64,000 nt of DNA, from NCBI RefSeq assembly GCF_042665155.1, contig NZ_JBHTCG010000016.1:1-64000 (forward strand), read 5' to 3'. Origin of the DNA: Sphaerisporangium rhizosphaerae (lineage in GTDB: Bacteria > Actinomycetota > Actinomycetes > Streptosporangiales > Streptosporangiaceae). Under the pieces are notes generated by a model. The model saw only the letters and a program-made list of their open reading frames with translations, was not told the origin of the DNA and did not search any database. Of this stretch, positions 52,207 to 61,546 are shown piece after piece; position 1 is the first letter of the stretch; each line of letters begins with the position of its first letter. Position numbers and translations under genes: made by a program.

Positions 52207-53327
52207 GTGCCGTCCTCCCGGAGTTCGGCGACCAGCTCGCGCACCAGCACGGTGCGGTCGAGCAATCTGGCGACGACGACGTGCTCGTGGTCGGCGTGGG
52301 CGCCGCCGCCCACCGCTCCCAGACCGTCGAGCGTCGGCGTCCCGACCCCCGCGGTGAAGTTGCCGTCCGAGGCGCCGCCCACGGTCGCGCCGGACACGGG
52401 CGGCAGCCCGAGCCGTTCCGCCACGGCGACGGCCCGCTCGAACAGCGAGCGGCTCGCCGGCTCCTCCAGCGGTGGCCGGTTGACCCCGCCCCTGATCTCG
52501 ATGGCCGCGCCGGGGAGGTTCGGCGTCAGGGAGCGCAGCGCGCGATCGACCCGGAGCTGCTCGTCGTGGCTCCACGCGCGCACGTCCAGGGCGAACGAGC
52601 CGGACGCGGGCACCGTGTTCGACGTGGTGCCCGCGGCGATCACGGTGGGGGTGACCGTCGTGCCGGCCGCCGGGTCACCCAGAGCGCTCGCCGCGATCAC
52701 GAGGTGGGCCAGCTCGATCGTGGTGTTGACGCCCTTCTCCGGTTCCAGTCCGGCGTGGGCGGCGCGACCGGTGACGTGGACCTCGTACCGTGACACGCCT
52801 TTGCGGCCCACCTTGAGCGCGCCGCCGTCGGCCGACGCCTCCAGCACGAGCGCCGCCGTGGCGCGACGGGCCTCCTGCTCGATCAGCGCGCGCGAGGTGG
52901 GCGACCCGAGCTCCTCGTCCCCGGTGACCAGCAGGGTGACGCCGGTGCGCTCGGGCAGATCGGCGACGGCGTGGATCGCCATGACCAGGCCGGCGAGCAT
53001 GTCCAGGCAGCCGGGGCCGCGCAGCACGCCGCCGGTGGTCTCGTACGGATGGGTCGCCAGGGTGCCGAGCGGCCAGACCGTGTCGTGGTGGGCCAGCAGC
53101 AGCACCTGACGCTCGCCGTCACCGAAGCGCCATCGCAGGTGCGAGCACCCGTCGATGGTGATCCGCTCCGGCTCCGCGCCGAGTCGTCGCGCGCCGATGC
53201 GGGCGACCAGGTCGGCCGACCTGGCGACCGCGGCCTGATCGGAGGAGGGCGACTCGCACTCGACGAGTTCCCGCAGGTCGGCGAGGAACTCCTCCAGGCC
53301 GAGGGCGCCACGCGAGGTACCGGGCAT
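52203..53327 (-). CDS. M20 metallopeptidase (probable N-succinyl-L-amino acid deacylase)
   Basis: 374 residues from ATG 53327, two bases after the upstream stop. Metal ligands are visible: His in LAHHDTVWP, Asp in GPGCLDMLAG, catalytic Glu-Glu in VTGDEELGSP, Asp/Glu in LVLEAS and a late His in GGAHADHEHV. The dimerisation domain lies about 175-285. In racemase cassettes an M20 enzyme hydrolyses the N-succinyl-L-amino acid to free L-amino acid, making the route irreversible. Glutamate-carboxypeptidase activity is an alternative. Confidence 0.87.
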   Translation of the reverse strand: MPGTSRGALGLEEFLADLRELVECESPSSDQAAVARSADLVARIGARRLGAEPERITIDGCSHLRWRFGDGERQVLLLAHHDTVWPLGTLATHPYETTGGVLRGPGCLDMLAGLVMAIHAVADLPERTGVTLLVTGDEELGSPTSRALIEQEARRATAALVLEASADGGALKVGRKGVSRYEVHVTGRAAHAGLEPEKGVNTTIELAHLVIAASALGDPAAGTTVTPTVIAAGTTSNTVPASGSFALDVRAWSHDEQLRVDRALRSLTPNLPGAAIEIRGGVNRPPLEEPASRSLFERAVAVAERLGLPPVSGATVGGASDGNFTAGVGTPTLDGLGAVGGGAHADHEHVVVARLLDRTVLVRELVAELREDGT

Positions 53328-53329
53328 GG

Positions 53330-54721
53330 TCAGCCGAGCTTCTTCGGGGTGGCGCGGGCGCCGTAGTGGACGTACTCCTCGCCCGTGGGCAGCGAGTAGA
53401 ACCTCACCGGCGCCCACGACTCCATGCCGCTGAGCCGGACGCCGTACACGCCCTGCGAGACGGGGATCATCTCGTAGGTCTCGACGGGAGTGTCGTCGAG
53501 CTCGGCCAAGGGGCCCATCAGAGTGGTGCGCAGGGTCGGCTTGCCGTCGTCCTGGAACACCTCCATGCGCACCGACTCGCGCTCGTACGTGCCGACGTAC
53601 GGCGCCACGTCGGCCGTCACCGGCTCGGCGGGCGGCTCGAACGGCTCGGGCATCCGCACGCCGGTGAGCTCGGTGAAGATCTCCTCGTAGAGGTCGACAT
53701 AGAGGTCGTGGGTGTTGCCGCCGTTGGTGTTGAGCGCGACCGCGACGCCGGCCTCCGGCAGGACGCGCAGGAACGCCGCCTGCCCGATCGTGTTGCCGTC
53801 GTGCCCGTAGGCCCGGTGGCCGTGCCAGTCGCAGCGGAACCAGCCCAGGCCCCACGAATCGCCGAGCAGGTGCTCCTCGGGGCATTCGGTCTGGTAGGCC
53901 GACATCGCCGCGGTGCTCTCCTCCGACAGCACACGTGTGCCGTCGGCGGCGAGCCCGCCCGCCAGGTGCATCCGGGCGAAGGCGAGCACATCGGTGACGG
54001 TCGCCGTGATCAGGCCGGCCGGGCCGACCGCGCGGGGCAGGCCCCACACGGGCGCGACCACCGGCTCCTCGCCCCCCTTGACGTGGCCCATCGCGTGGGC
54101 GAAGACCATGGCCTCCTCGGGCAGGGTCGAGGTGTGCGTCAGGCCGAGCGGGGAGAAGAGCCTCTCCTTGATCGCCTGATCCCAGGTCCGGCCGGTGACG
54201 ACCTCGATGATCCGGCCGAGCACCGAATAGCCCGCGTTGCAGTAGGACCAGGTGGCGCCGATCGGATGGTTCTGCGCGGAGTCGGCCAGCAGCGCGACGT
54301 ACTTCTCCAGCGCGTCGTCACCGCGGCCGGTGTCGGTGAACAGGTCGCCGTCGATGCCGCTGGTGTGGGTCAGCAGGTGCCAGACGACCACGCCCGCGGT
54401 GGCCTCCGGATCGCGCAGCCGGAACTCCGGCAGGATCTCCGTGACCGGGGTGCGGAGGGCGAACCTTCCCTCGTCGACGAGCTGCATGATGACGGTCGCG
54501 GTCCACACCTTGGAGATCGAGCCGATCTGCCAGACCGAGTCCGTGCTCGCGGGCTGACCGGTGCCGGCGTGCAGCACGCCCGTCGCCGCGGTGACCAGTT
54601 CGTCGTCCGCGCCGTCGGCGCCGAGCCGGAGGATGCCCAGCTGGGCGCCGGGAATGCCATGCTTCGCGGCGAGCTCGTCGAGACGGTCCTGCCAGTGGGC
54701 CTGGTCGATGGTGGTGGTCAC
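53330..54721 (-). CDS. Class C beta-lactamase-family serine hydrolase 1 (D-aminopeptidase-like)
   Basis: 463 residues from GTG 54721, just past the upstream stop. SxxK is Ser68-Ile-Ser-Lys71 (IGSISKV), the YxN motif is Tyr160-Cys-Asn162 and HxG appears as YGHDGNT. No signal peptide, so the enzyme is cytosolic, unlike penicillin-binding proteins; family S12 includes D-aminopeptidases and D-Ala-D-Ala/D-peptide hydrolases. A C-terminal beta-barrel of about 110 residues follows (YVGTYERES). About 40% resembles hydrolase 2 by eye. Its place between importer and racemase genes fits D-residue peptide cleavage. Confidence 0.87.
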   Translation of the reverse strand: MTTTIDQAHWQDRLDELAAKHGIPGAQLGILRLGADGADDELVTAATGVLHAGTGQPASTDSVWQIGSISKVWTATVIMQLVDEGRFALRTPVTEILPEFRLRDPEATAGVVVWHLLTHTSGIDGDLFTDTGRGDDALEKYVALLADSAQNHPIGATWSYCNAGYSVLGRIIEVVTGRTWDQAIKERLFSPLGLTHTSTLPEEAMVFAHAMGHVKGGEEPVVAPVWGLPRAVGPAGLITATVTDVLAFARMHLAGGLAADGTRVLSEESTAAMSAYQTECPEEHLLGDSWGLGWFRCDWHGHRAYGHDGNTIGQAAFLRVLPEAGVAVALNTNGGNTHDLYVDLYEEIFTELTGVRMPEPFEPPAEPVTADVAPYVGTYERESVRMEVFQDDGKPTLRTTLMGPLAELDDTPVETYEMIPVSQGVYGVRLSGMESWAPVRFYSLPTGEEYVHYGARATPKKLG

Positions 54722-55506
54722 GTCTGCTCCTTCAGGGGGGAGATGGGGGCGTGCCGCCCGTTTCCCGATGAGGTTCGGCGCACGGCTCCGGGCACGGCGT
54801 CGAGGAGGTGGCGGGTGTAGTCGTGCCGCGGCGCACCGAGCACCCGCGCGGTGGGGCCGTACTCGACGATCTCTCCGGCGTACAGCACGGCCACGTGGTC
54901 GGCGACGTACCGGACGACCGCCAGGTTGTGGGAGATGAACAGCATGGACAGCCCCAGCTCGCGTCGCATGTCGCGCACGAGGTTGAGCACGGCGCCCTGG
55001 ACGGAGACGTCGAGCGCGGAGGTGATCTCGTCGGCGAGGATCACCTTGGGCCGGGCGGCGAGCGCGCGGGCCAGCGCGACGCGCTGACGCTGGCCGCCGG
55101 AGAGCCGGACGGGAAGGTCGCCAGCGCGTGCGGCGTCCAGGTGGACCAGCGCGAGCAGGCGCGCGATCTCCGCCTGCCGGGCCTGCTTGCCGAGGCGTTC
55201 CGGCATGGCCTCCGCGATGCTCTCGCCCACGGTCATCCGCGGGTCGAGCGAGGAGTACGGATCCTGGAAGACCATCTGCACCGGGCGCACCCGGCCCCGA
55301 TGGGGGACCGGCCGTTCGTCCAGCAGGATCCGGCCGCTCGTCACCGGCGCCAGGCCGACCGCGGCCCGCGCCATCGTCGACTTTCCCGAGCCCGACTCGC
55401 CGACCAGGCCCACGACCTGGCCGTCGTCGACGTCGAGGCTGACGCCCTTCAGCACGGTGTGCGCGCCGTAACGTACGGACACGTCGCGAAAGCTGAGGAG
55501 ACTCAT
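54718..55506 (-). CDS. Peptide ABC transporter ATPase (DppF-like)
   Basis: 262 residues from ATG 55506, overlapping the previous stop (ATGA). Walker A GESGSGKST, Q-loop VFQDPYSSLDPR, signature LSGGQRQR, Walker B VILADEITSALD (Ile where Pro is usual), H-loop ISHN. Partner of the ATPase domain fused in the next gene. Confidence 0.9.
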   Translation of the reverse strand: MSLLSFRDVSVRYGAHTVLKGVSLDVDDGQVVGLVGESGSGKSTMARAAVGLAPVTSGRILLDERPVPHRGRVRPVQMVFQDPYSSLDPRMTVGESIAEAMPERLGKQARQAEIARLLALVHLDAARAGDLPVRLSGGQRQRVALARALAARPKVILADEITSALDVSVQGAVLNLVRDMRRELGLSMLFISHNLAVVRYVADHVAVLYAGEIVEYGPTARVLGAPRHDYTRHLLDAVPGAVRRTSSGNGRHAPISPLKEQT

Positions 55507-57407
55507 GCGGTGACCTCCGCGGTCTCGGCGGGAAGCGGCCGCCCGGCCTTGTGGCACGCCACGCGGTTGCCCGCCGCGTCGGTCTGGAGCGGGGGTTCGA
55601 CGGCGCGGCAGTGGTCGTCCGCGAGCGGGCAGCGGGAGGCGAAGGCACAGCCGGCCGGAACGTCGGAAGGGTCGACCGGCGACCCGGGGATGACGGCGAG
55701 CGGCCGCGTCAGGTCGGTCTCCATGTCCGGCACGGCCGCGACGAGCGCCCGCGTGTACGGGTGCCGGGCGAGGGTCCGCAGGTCGCGGGCCGGCAGTTCC
55801 TCGACGATGAGGCCGGCGTACATCACCAGCACCCGGTCGCACACCTCGGTCACGACCGAGACGTCGTGACTGATGAGCAGGAGGGCGGCGCCGGTGTCGC
55901 GGCGCACCTCGGCGAGGAGTCCGAGGATCTGCCGCTGCACCGTGACGTCGAGGGCGGTGGTCGGCTCGTCGGCGATGATGAGCCGCGGTGTCCCCATCAG
56001 GCCCATGCCGATCATCGCCCGCTGGCGCATTCCCCCGGAGAACTCGAAGGGGTACTGCCTCGCGCGCCGTTCGGGCTCGCGGAGCCTGACCGCGCGCAGG
56101 CGGTCGACCGCACGGGCGAAGGCCGCCCTGCGTCCCAGCCCCTGGTGGAAGCGGCCCACCTCGGCCAGTTGCGGCCCGACCCGGTGAGCCGGGTTGAAGG
56201 ACGTCATGGGGTCCTGGAAGACGACGACCATCGACGTGCCGAGGCGCTCGCGCAACGAGCGGGGCTCGCCGGCGGCCATGAGGTCCTCTCCCGCGAAGAC
56301 CAGGTGGTTCGCCTCGACGCGCGTCGGCCGCTCGAGGAGCCGGGCCACCGCCAGCGCCGTCACCGACTTGCCCGAGCCGGACTCGCCGACCACCCCGACG
56401 GCCTCGCCGTCCCGGATGGCGAACGTGACGCCGCGCACCGCCTGGATCGGGCGCCGGGCGCCGGGAATCGTCACCCGCAGGTCGTCCACCGACAGGATCG
56501 AGCCCGCCACAGGGGCCGGCGCCGCGACCGTGCGCTCGGGGTCCTTGCCGGCGGCCTTCCGGACGGCGCGTACACGCGCCATGCCGGGGACCACGTCGAT
56601 GCCGAACGCGGCCGCGAACGCCTCACCCGTGAGGTTGAACGCGAGTCCGGCGAGGATGACGGCGATGCCCGGCCCGAGCGCGGCCAGGGGGTGGACGTAG
56701 ATGCCGTTGAGCCCGTCCTGCATGAGCTTGCCCCAGTCGTAGGACGGAGCCTGCACTCCGAGCCCCAGGAACGAGAGCCCGGAGAACGTCAGCAGCACCC
56801 CGCCTGCGGCCATCGTCGCGTTGACGATGAGCGGTTCGGCGATGTTCGGCAGCGCATGGCGGAGAAGGACGCGGAGCCGGCTCACGCCCGCGATACGGGC
56901 GGCGGCGATGTAGTCCCGCTCCGAGACGCCCGCGAGGAGCGTGTGACACAGCCGGGCGAACGCGGGCGCCCCGGCGAGGCCCACCGCCAGCGCCGCCCCG
57001 CGCGCGCCGACGCCGAAGACGACGGCGAAGAACAGGACGAGCAGCAGGCCGGGGAAGGCCACCAGCACGTTGACGGACGAGGTGACGAAGCGGCCCACCC
57101 GCCGTCCGGCCAGCATCGGCGCGGCGCCCAGGACGACGCCCAGCACCATGCCGATCGCCGTCGCCGCGAGGGCCAGCGCTATCGAGAGCCTGGTGGCCAC
57201 CAGCACCCGGAACAACAGGTCCCGGCCGAGGTTGTCGGTGCCGATCCAGTGCTCGGCCGAGGGGCCGGCGAGCAGGTTGCCGGTGTCGATGGCCGTGGCC
57301 CGGCCCTCCCACAGGACCGGGGCGAACACGGCGACCAGCAAGACGATGGCGAGCAGGCCGAGTCCGGCGACGCCGACGGGCCTGAGCAGGACGCGTGCCG
57401 CGCGCAT
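55503..57407 (-). CDS. Fused peptide ABC transporter permease-ATPase (DppC-DppD)
   Basis: 634 residues. Residues 1-285 are an OppC-type permease (HWIGTDNLGRDLLFRVLVAT and the loop YIAAARIAGVSRLRVLLRHA). After a linker (about 285-310) an OppD-type ATPase follows with GESGSGKSVTA, FSGGMRQR, IIADEPTTALD and the Cys-rich C-terminal segment AFASRCPLADDHC. Natural fusion, with both halves complete. ATG 57407 has the next gene's stop one base away. Confidence 0.9.
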   Translation of the reverse strand: MRAARVLLRPVGVAGLGLLAIVLLVAVFAPVLWEGRATAIDTGNLLAGPSAEHWIGTDNLGRDLLFRVLVATRLSIALALAATAIGMVLGVVLGAAPMLAGRRVGRFVTSSVNVLVAFPGLLLVLFFAVVFGVGARGAALAVGLAGAPAFARLCHTLLAGVSERDYIAAARIAGVSRLRVLLRHALPNIAEPLIVNATMAAGGVLLTFSGLSFLGLGVQAPSYDWGKLMQDGLNGIYVHPLAALGPGIAVILAGLAFNLTGEAFAAAFGIDVVPGMARVRAVRKAAGKDPERTVAAPAPVAGSILSVDDLRVTIPGARRPIQAVRGVTFAIRDGEAVGVVGESGSGKSVTALAVARLLERPTRVEANHLVFAGEDLMAAGEPRSLRERLGTSMVVVFQDPMTSFNPAHRVGPQLAEVGRFHQGLGRRAAFARAVDRLRAVRLREPERRARQYPFEFSGGMRQRAMIGMGLMGTPRLIIADEPTTALDVTVQRQILGLLAEVRRDTGAALLLISHDVSVVTEVCDRVLVMYAGLIVEELPARDLRTLARHPYTRALVAAVPDMETDLTRPLAVIPGSPVDPSDVPAGCAFASRCPLADDHCRAVEPPLQTDAAGNRVACHKAGRPLPAETAEVTA

Positions 57408-57408
57408 C

Positions 57409-58425
57409 TCAGCCGTCTCCGATCGTCGAACGCGGGTCGAGCAGCGCGAGCGCCACGTCGACCAGGGTGTTGATCAGCAGAACTCCGATCCCGTAGACCA
57501 GGACGGTGCCCTGGACCAGCGGATAGTCCTTGGCGACGATCGAGGAGACGATCGTGGAGCCGAGGCCGGGCCAGGCGAAGACGTTCTCCACCAGCACCGT
57601 TCCGGCTACCAGCGAGCTGAGCAGCAGGCCCCCGAGCGTCAGGGTCGCCGTCACGGCGTTGGGCAGGGCGTGCACGAGATGGACCCGCGACGGCGTGAGC
57701 CGCTTGGCCCGCGCCGTGCGGATGTAGTCGGCCTCCATCACGGCGAGCATCTCCACGCGGACGATGCGCGACAGCACCGCGGAGGGACCGATCGCCAGCG
57801 CGAGCACCGGCAGCACATAGGAGTCGAAGCCGGCCCGGCCCGCGACCGGGAAGAGATTGCTCTGCACCGCCAGCAGATAGACCAGCCCGACGCCGAGCAG
57901 GAAGTCGGGGATCGCGCCGAGCACGACGTTGGTCCCCGTGAACGCCAGCTCCGTACGCCGCCCCTTCCCGCGGCGGGTGATGACCGCCATCACGACGCCC
58001 ACGGGCACGGCGACGACCATCGACACCAGGAACGCCGCCACCGCCAGCTCGGCCGTCGCGGGCAGGCGCTGGGCGATCATCTCGCCCACGGGAAGCCGGG
58101 TCGAGATCGAGATGCCCAGGTTCCCCTGGAGCAGGTGCACGAGGAAGTCGGCGTACTGCCGCCAGAGCGGGTCGAGCAGCCCGAGCTCCTGCTTGCGCGC
58201 CAGCACCAGTTCCGCGGGAGCGGTCGGTCCGAGCGCGGCGCGCACCGGATCACCCGGGACCAGGTGGATCATCAGGAACGCGGCGGTCACCAGGACCCAG
58301 AGCGAGGTCAACAGGCGTCCCGTCCGCCGCAGCGCGAAGCGGAGCCACCTGTGCGACCACAGACCGCCCACCCTGCTCCGGAGGCCGGTCGCGGGCGGGA
58401 CGGCCGCCGGCGTCAACCTCTGCAT
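57409..58425 (-). CDS. Peptide ABC transporter permease (DppB-like)
   Basis: 338 residues from ATG 58425, two bases after the upstream stop. Six transmembrane segments, RKQELGLLDPLWRQYADFLV in the first periplasmic loop and YIRTARAKRLTPSRVHLVHA as the EAA loop. Partner of the fused gene. Confidence 0.9.
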   Translation of the reverse strand: MQRLTPAAVPPATGLRSRVGGLWSHRWLRFALRRTGRLLTSLWVLVTAAFLMIHLVPGDPVRAALGPTAPAELVLARKQELGLLDPLWRQYADFLVHLLQGNLGISISTRLPVGEMIAQRLPATAELAVAAFLVSMVVAVPVGVVMAVITRRGKGRRTELAFTGTNVVLGAIPDFLLGVGLVYLLAVQSNLFPVAGRAGFDSYVLPVLALAIGPSAVLSRIVRVEMLAVMEADYIRTARAKRLTPSRVHLVHALPNAVTATLTLGGLLLSSLVAGTVLVENVFAWPGLGSTIVSSIVAKDYPLVQGTVLVYGIGVLLINTLVDVALALLDPRSTIGDG

Positions 58426-58427
58426 CG

Positions 58428-60026
58428 TCAACCGAGCATCCGGATGCTGGTCGGGACGATGCTGCCGATGATGGAGAGCTTCGCGCCCTTGAGGAAGGTC
58501 GGGATCACGTTGTTGGCGAACGGCACCAGGTCCGCGGCCTTGTAGAGCGCCTGCTCGGCCGCGAACCAGTCCTTGCACCCGTCGGCGCCGTTCGCGCCCA
58601 TCGCCTTGGTGGCGAGGGTGAGGTAGTCGGCGTTGTCGATGGCGGCGAAGTTCGTGCCCTTCGGGGCCTTGGCGCCGGAGACGAACGGCATGATCTGGTC
58701 GGGGGCGCTGACGTTGACGGGCGCCCAGGCGATGTCCCAGTCACCGGTGCCGAAGAGCGCGCCGGAGAGCTGGGTCTGGTTCTGCTGGGTGGCCTTGGCG
58801 TCGATTCCCACCGCCTTCCAGGCCGCCACGGCGAGCTCCGCGGCGGCGCTTCCACCGCTTCCAAGGGAGTTGTCGTAGATGAGGGAGACCGAGAGCTTCT
58901 TGCCGTTCTTGACGCGGATGCCGTCCGAGCCCTTCGTCCAACCGGCGGCGTCCAGGGCGGCGCCCGCGGCGGCGGCGTCGAAGGACGGCACGTTGCCGGT
59001 CACGGCGTCGCCGGCGCAGCCCGACGGCGCGAGGGCGGCCAACTGGGTCGCTGGCACGCCCTTGCCGGAGGTCAGCGCGACCTGAAGCTGCTTGAGATCG
59101 AGCGCCCGGGTCAGGGCCATGCGCACCGCCGCGTCGGCGGTGACGTGCCCGTCCCCGTGGTTGTACCACTGCTCACCGATGATCGCCTGCGTGCCCACCG
59201 AGGTCAGGCCCGCCTTGGCGAGGCGGTCGGCGTCGGGGCCGGTGATCATGACGGCGTTGACGGTGCCCCCGAGCAGTTCGTTGGCGGCGGTGGTCTCGTT
59301 CGCGACGATCTTGACGACCACCTTGGCCGGCATTCCCTGCTCCGCCGTGGTCGCGCCGCCCGGCCCCCACGTGTAGCCCTTGCGTAGCTCGTAGGAGTAG
59401 TGGTCCGACGGGACCGCCTCGGTGAGGACGTAGGGGCCGGTGCCGTTCGTGCCGGCCTTGAGGGTGGTGCGGTTCTTCATGCCGGCGTCGCAGACCATCG
59501 GCAGGTTCGAGAAGGAGTTCAGCGCGAACGGGGCCGGTGCGGCCAGCTTGACGGTGACCGTCGAGCCCGAGGCGGAGGCCTTCGCGCCGGCGGGGACGAA
59601 GACCCCCAGGAACGGGCTCTTGTTGGCCGGGTCCTCCACGTAGGCGATGTTGTCGACCACGGTCCGAGCCGTGAACGGCGTGCCGTCGGAGCACGTCACG
59701 CCGTCCATGATCGTGAAGGTGAGGGTGGTGCCGTCGACGGTCCACGACTTGGCGAGCTGCGGGCGGATCGTGCCGTCCTCGGCGACGGCCACCAGGTTGT
59801 CGTAGGCGAACTGCGTCATGCCGAACAGGGCGCTCACCGCCGAACCCTGCGGGTCGAGAGCGCCCGGGTCCCCCGCGAGGTCGAGGGTGAAGGTCCTGCC
59901 GTTGACGCCGGCGCCGGCGGCGGGCGAGGCGGAGCCGGAGGTGCCGCCGCCGCAGGCGGCCAGCCCGACCGGACCGGTCAGTGCCAGAGCGAGCGCCGCG
60001 AGGGCCCTCGTACGTGTGGGGGTCAT
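58428..60026 (-). CDS. Family-5 peptide-binding lipoprotein (DppA-like)
   Basis: 532 residues from ATG 60026 with AAAGGAA. Lipobox GLAAC (Cys25), then Gly/Ser tether and the SBP family-5 fold (GDPGALDPQGSAV, VTCSDGTPFTARTVVDNI, GTGPYVLTEA). It binds peptides for import by the DppBCDF-like genes that follow. Specificity cannot be read from the sequence. Confidence 0.9.
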   Translation of the reverse strand: MTPTRTRALAALALALTGPVGLAACGGGTSGSASPAAGAGVNGRTFTLDLAGDPGALDPQGSAVSALFGMTQFAYDNLVAVAEDGTIRPQLAKSWTVDGTTLTFTIMDGVTCSDGTPFTARTVVDNIAYVEDPANKSPFLGVFVPAGAKASASGSTVTVKLAAPAPFALNSFSNLPMVCDAGMKNRTTLKAGTNGTGPYVLTEAVPSDHYSYELRKGYTWGPGGATTAEQGMPAKVVVKIVANETTAANELLGGTVNAVMITGPDADRLAKAGLTSVGTQAIIGEQWYNHGDGHVTADAAVRMALTRALDLKQLQVALTSGKGVPATQLAALAPSGCAGDAVTGNVPSFDAAAAGAALDAAGWTKGSDGIRVKNGKKLSVSLIYDNSLGSGGSAAAELAVAAWKAVGIDAKATQQNQTQLSGALFGTGDWDIAWAPVNVSAPDQIMPFVSGAKAPKGTNFAAIDNADYLTLATKAMGANGADGCKDWFAAEQALYKAADLVPFANNVIPTFLKGAKLSIIGSIVPTSIRMLG

Positions 60027-60078
60027 GCGGTTCCTTTTCTGGGGGGCGAGCGGGAGCCGTCGGCGTTCTCAGGCGTTC

Positions 60079-61458
60079 TCAGGCGCGGGCGACCACACGG
60101 CCGTAGTGGATGTACTTCGCCAGACCCGCCGCGTCGCGTCCGATGAAGGCGAAGACGAGGTGGATGCCGTGGCTCGGCTCCAGCGAGATCAGCGAATCGC
60201 CTTCGAAGTGCACGAGCCGGCTGCGCTCGGGCTTTCCGCCGATCTCGGCGATGACGCCCTTGGGCACCCGGTCGAGCCAGATCGCGCCGTCGGCGTCCTG
60301 ACCGACGGTGATGTCGTAGATCGTGTCCGCGTAGCGGCCCAAGTAGGGCGCCGGGTCGATCGGCTCCGGATCGGCCGGCGGCACCGGACGGCCCGGCAGC
60401 GTGATGCCGGTGAGCTCGCCGAGCAGGTACGCGAGCACGTCGTTGAAGACGCCGAAGAAGTCACCGCCGTTGGTCAGCAGCGCGATCGCGACACCATGCG
60501 CAGGGACGAACCGCAGGAAGGCCGCCTGGCCGATGGTCCCGCCGTCGTGGCCGATCACGGTGTGGCCGTCGAGATCGTCCATCTCCCAGCCCAGGCCCCA
60601 CGAGCCGCCCATGCCGCTGAGCCGGGGCAGCTTCACCTGCGGCTGCCGCATCGCGGTCACGGTCTCCGGCCTGAGCACGACCGAGCCGTCGGGCGCCGTG
60701 CCGTCCGCCAGGTGCATGGCGACGAAGCCGAGCAGGTCGCGAGCCGTCATGGCGAGCATCGAGCCGGCGGGGGCGTTGGACCTCGCGAGCGCCCAGGTCG
60801 GCGCGGCCACCGGCGCGCCGTCCTCGCCTGGCACGTGGCCGACGGCGGCCCGGTGCAGGATCGCCTCGTAGGGGCTCGGAGAGACGTGGGTGAGACCGAG
60901 CGGGGTGGCCAGGCGCCCGACCAGAACCTCGTCGAAGGGCTTGCCGCGCAGCACCTCGACCAGGCGGCCGAGCACCACGAAGCCGGTGTTGTTGTAGGAG
61001 AAGACCTCGCCCGGCTCGAAGAGCTGCGGGATGTCGTGGATCGAGGCGAGGTACTTCTCGATGGCGTCGTCGCCGCGGCCGGTGTCGGTGAAGATGTCGC
61101 CCTCGAAGCCGGCGACGTGGCACAGCAGCTGGCGGGTGGTGATCACCGCTGCCGCGGCCTCGTCGCCGACGGTGAACTCCGGCAGGTAGGCGCGCAGCGG
61201 CGCGTCGAGGTCGACCAGGCCGTCGTCCACCAGCTGCATGACCAGGGCGCTGGTCCACAACTTGGTGATCGACCCGATCTGGAAGACCGAGTCGGTGGTC
61301 GCCTCGACACCGGTGGCCACGCTGAGGACCCCGCCGGCGGCGGCGAGCACCCGGCCCTGGGTGAGAACGGCGACCGAGGCGCCTGGTACCCCGCGCTCGC
61401 CGACGATCCGGGCGAAGTGCTCGTCGAGCCAACTCTGGACGCTCTCCGGCGACATCAT
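60079..61458 (-). CDS. Class C beta-lactamase-family serine hydrolase 2 (D-aminopeptidase-like), leaderless start
   Basis: 459 residues from ATG 61458 (or 61455). TAGCCT lies exactly seven bases upstream, again a leaderless geometry. SxxK is in IGSITKLW, YxN in YNNTG and HxG in IGHDGGT. No signal peptide. Architecture matches hydrolase 1, including the C-terminal barrel. It is the first gene after the tandem operators and probably starts the main polycistronic transcript. Confidence 0.88.
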   Translation of the reverse strand: MMSPESVQSWLDEHFARIVGERGVPGASVAVLTQGRVLAAAGGVLSVATGVEATTDSVFQIGSITKLWTSALVMQLVDDGLVDLDAPLRAYLPEFTVGDEAAAAVITTRQLLCHVAGFEGDIFTDTGRGDDAIEKYLASIHDIPQLFEPGEVFSYNNTGFVVLGRLVEVLRGKPFDEVLVGRLATPLGLTHVSPSPYEAILHRAAVGHVPGEDGAPVAAPTWALARSNAPAGSMLAMTARDLLGFVAMHLADGTAPDGSVVLRPETVTAMRQPQVKLPRLSGMGGSWGLGWEMDDLDGHTVIGHDGGTIGQAAFLRFVPAHGVAIALLTNGGDFFGVFNDVLAYLLGELTGITLPGRPVPPADPEPIDPAPYLGRYADTIYDITVGQDADGAIWLDRVPKGVIAEIGGKPERSRLVHFEGDSLISLEPSHGIHLVFAFIGRDAAGLAKYIHYGRVVARA

Positions 61459-61465
61459 GCAGCTG

Positions 61466-61471
61466 AGGCTA
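61466..61471 (-). promoter_or_regulatory. -10 element (TAGCCT) for a leaderless transcript
   Basis: TANNNT hexamer on the minus strand, seven bases before ATG 61458, the same spacing as at pucR. Confidence 0.5.
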
Positions 61472-61493
61472 GGGGGCAAAGCCGTCGCCGTAC

Positions 61494-61541
61494 TCGTTCG
61501 ATCGGACAACCCCTCGCCGCCGAGATTGTCCGATCGGACAA
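61494..61541. promoter_or_regulatory. Tandem 16-bp palindromic operators (TTGTCCGATCGGACAA)
   Basis: A perfect palindrome at 61526-61541 and a 14/16 copy at 61494-61509, centres 32 bases apart (three helical turns). They lie 36-51 and 68-83 bases upstream of the leaderless start, the position for an activator. PucR is the natural candidate. The M19 dipeptidase stop is six bases beyond. Confidence 0.75.
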
Positions 61542-61546
61542 CCTCG

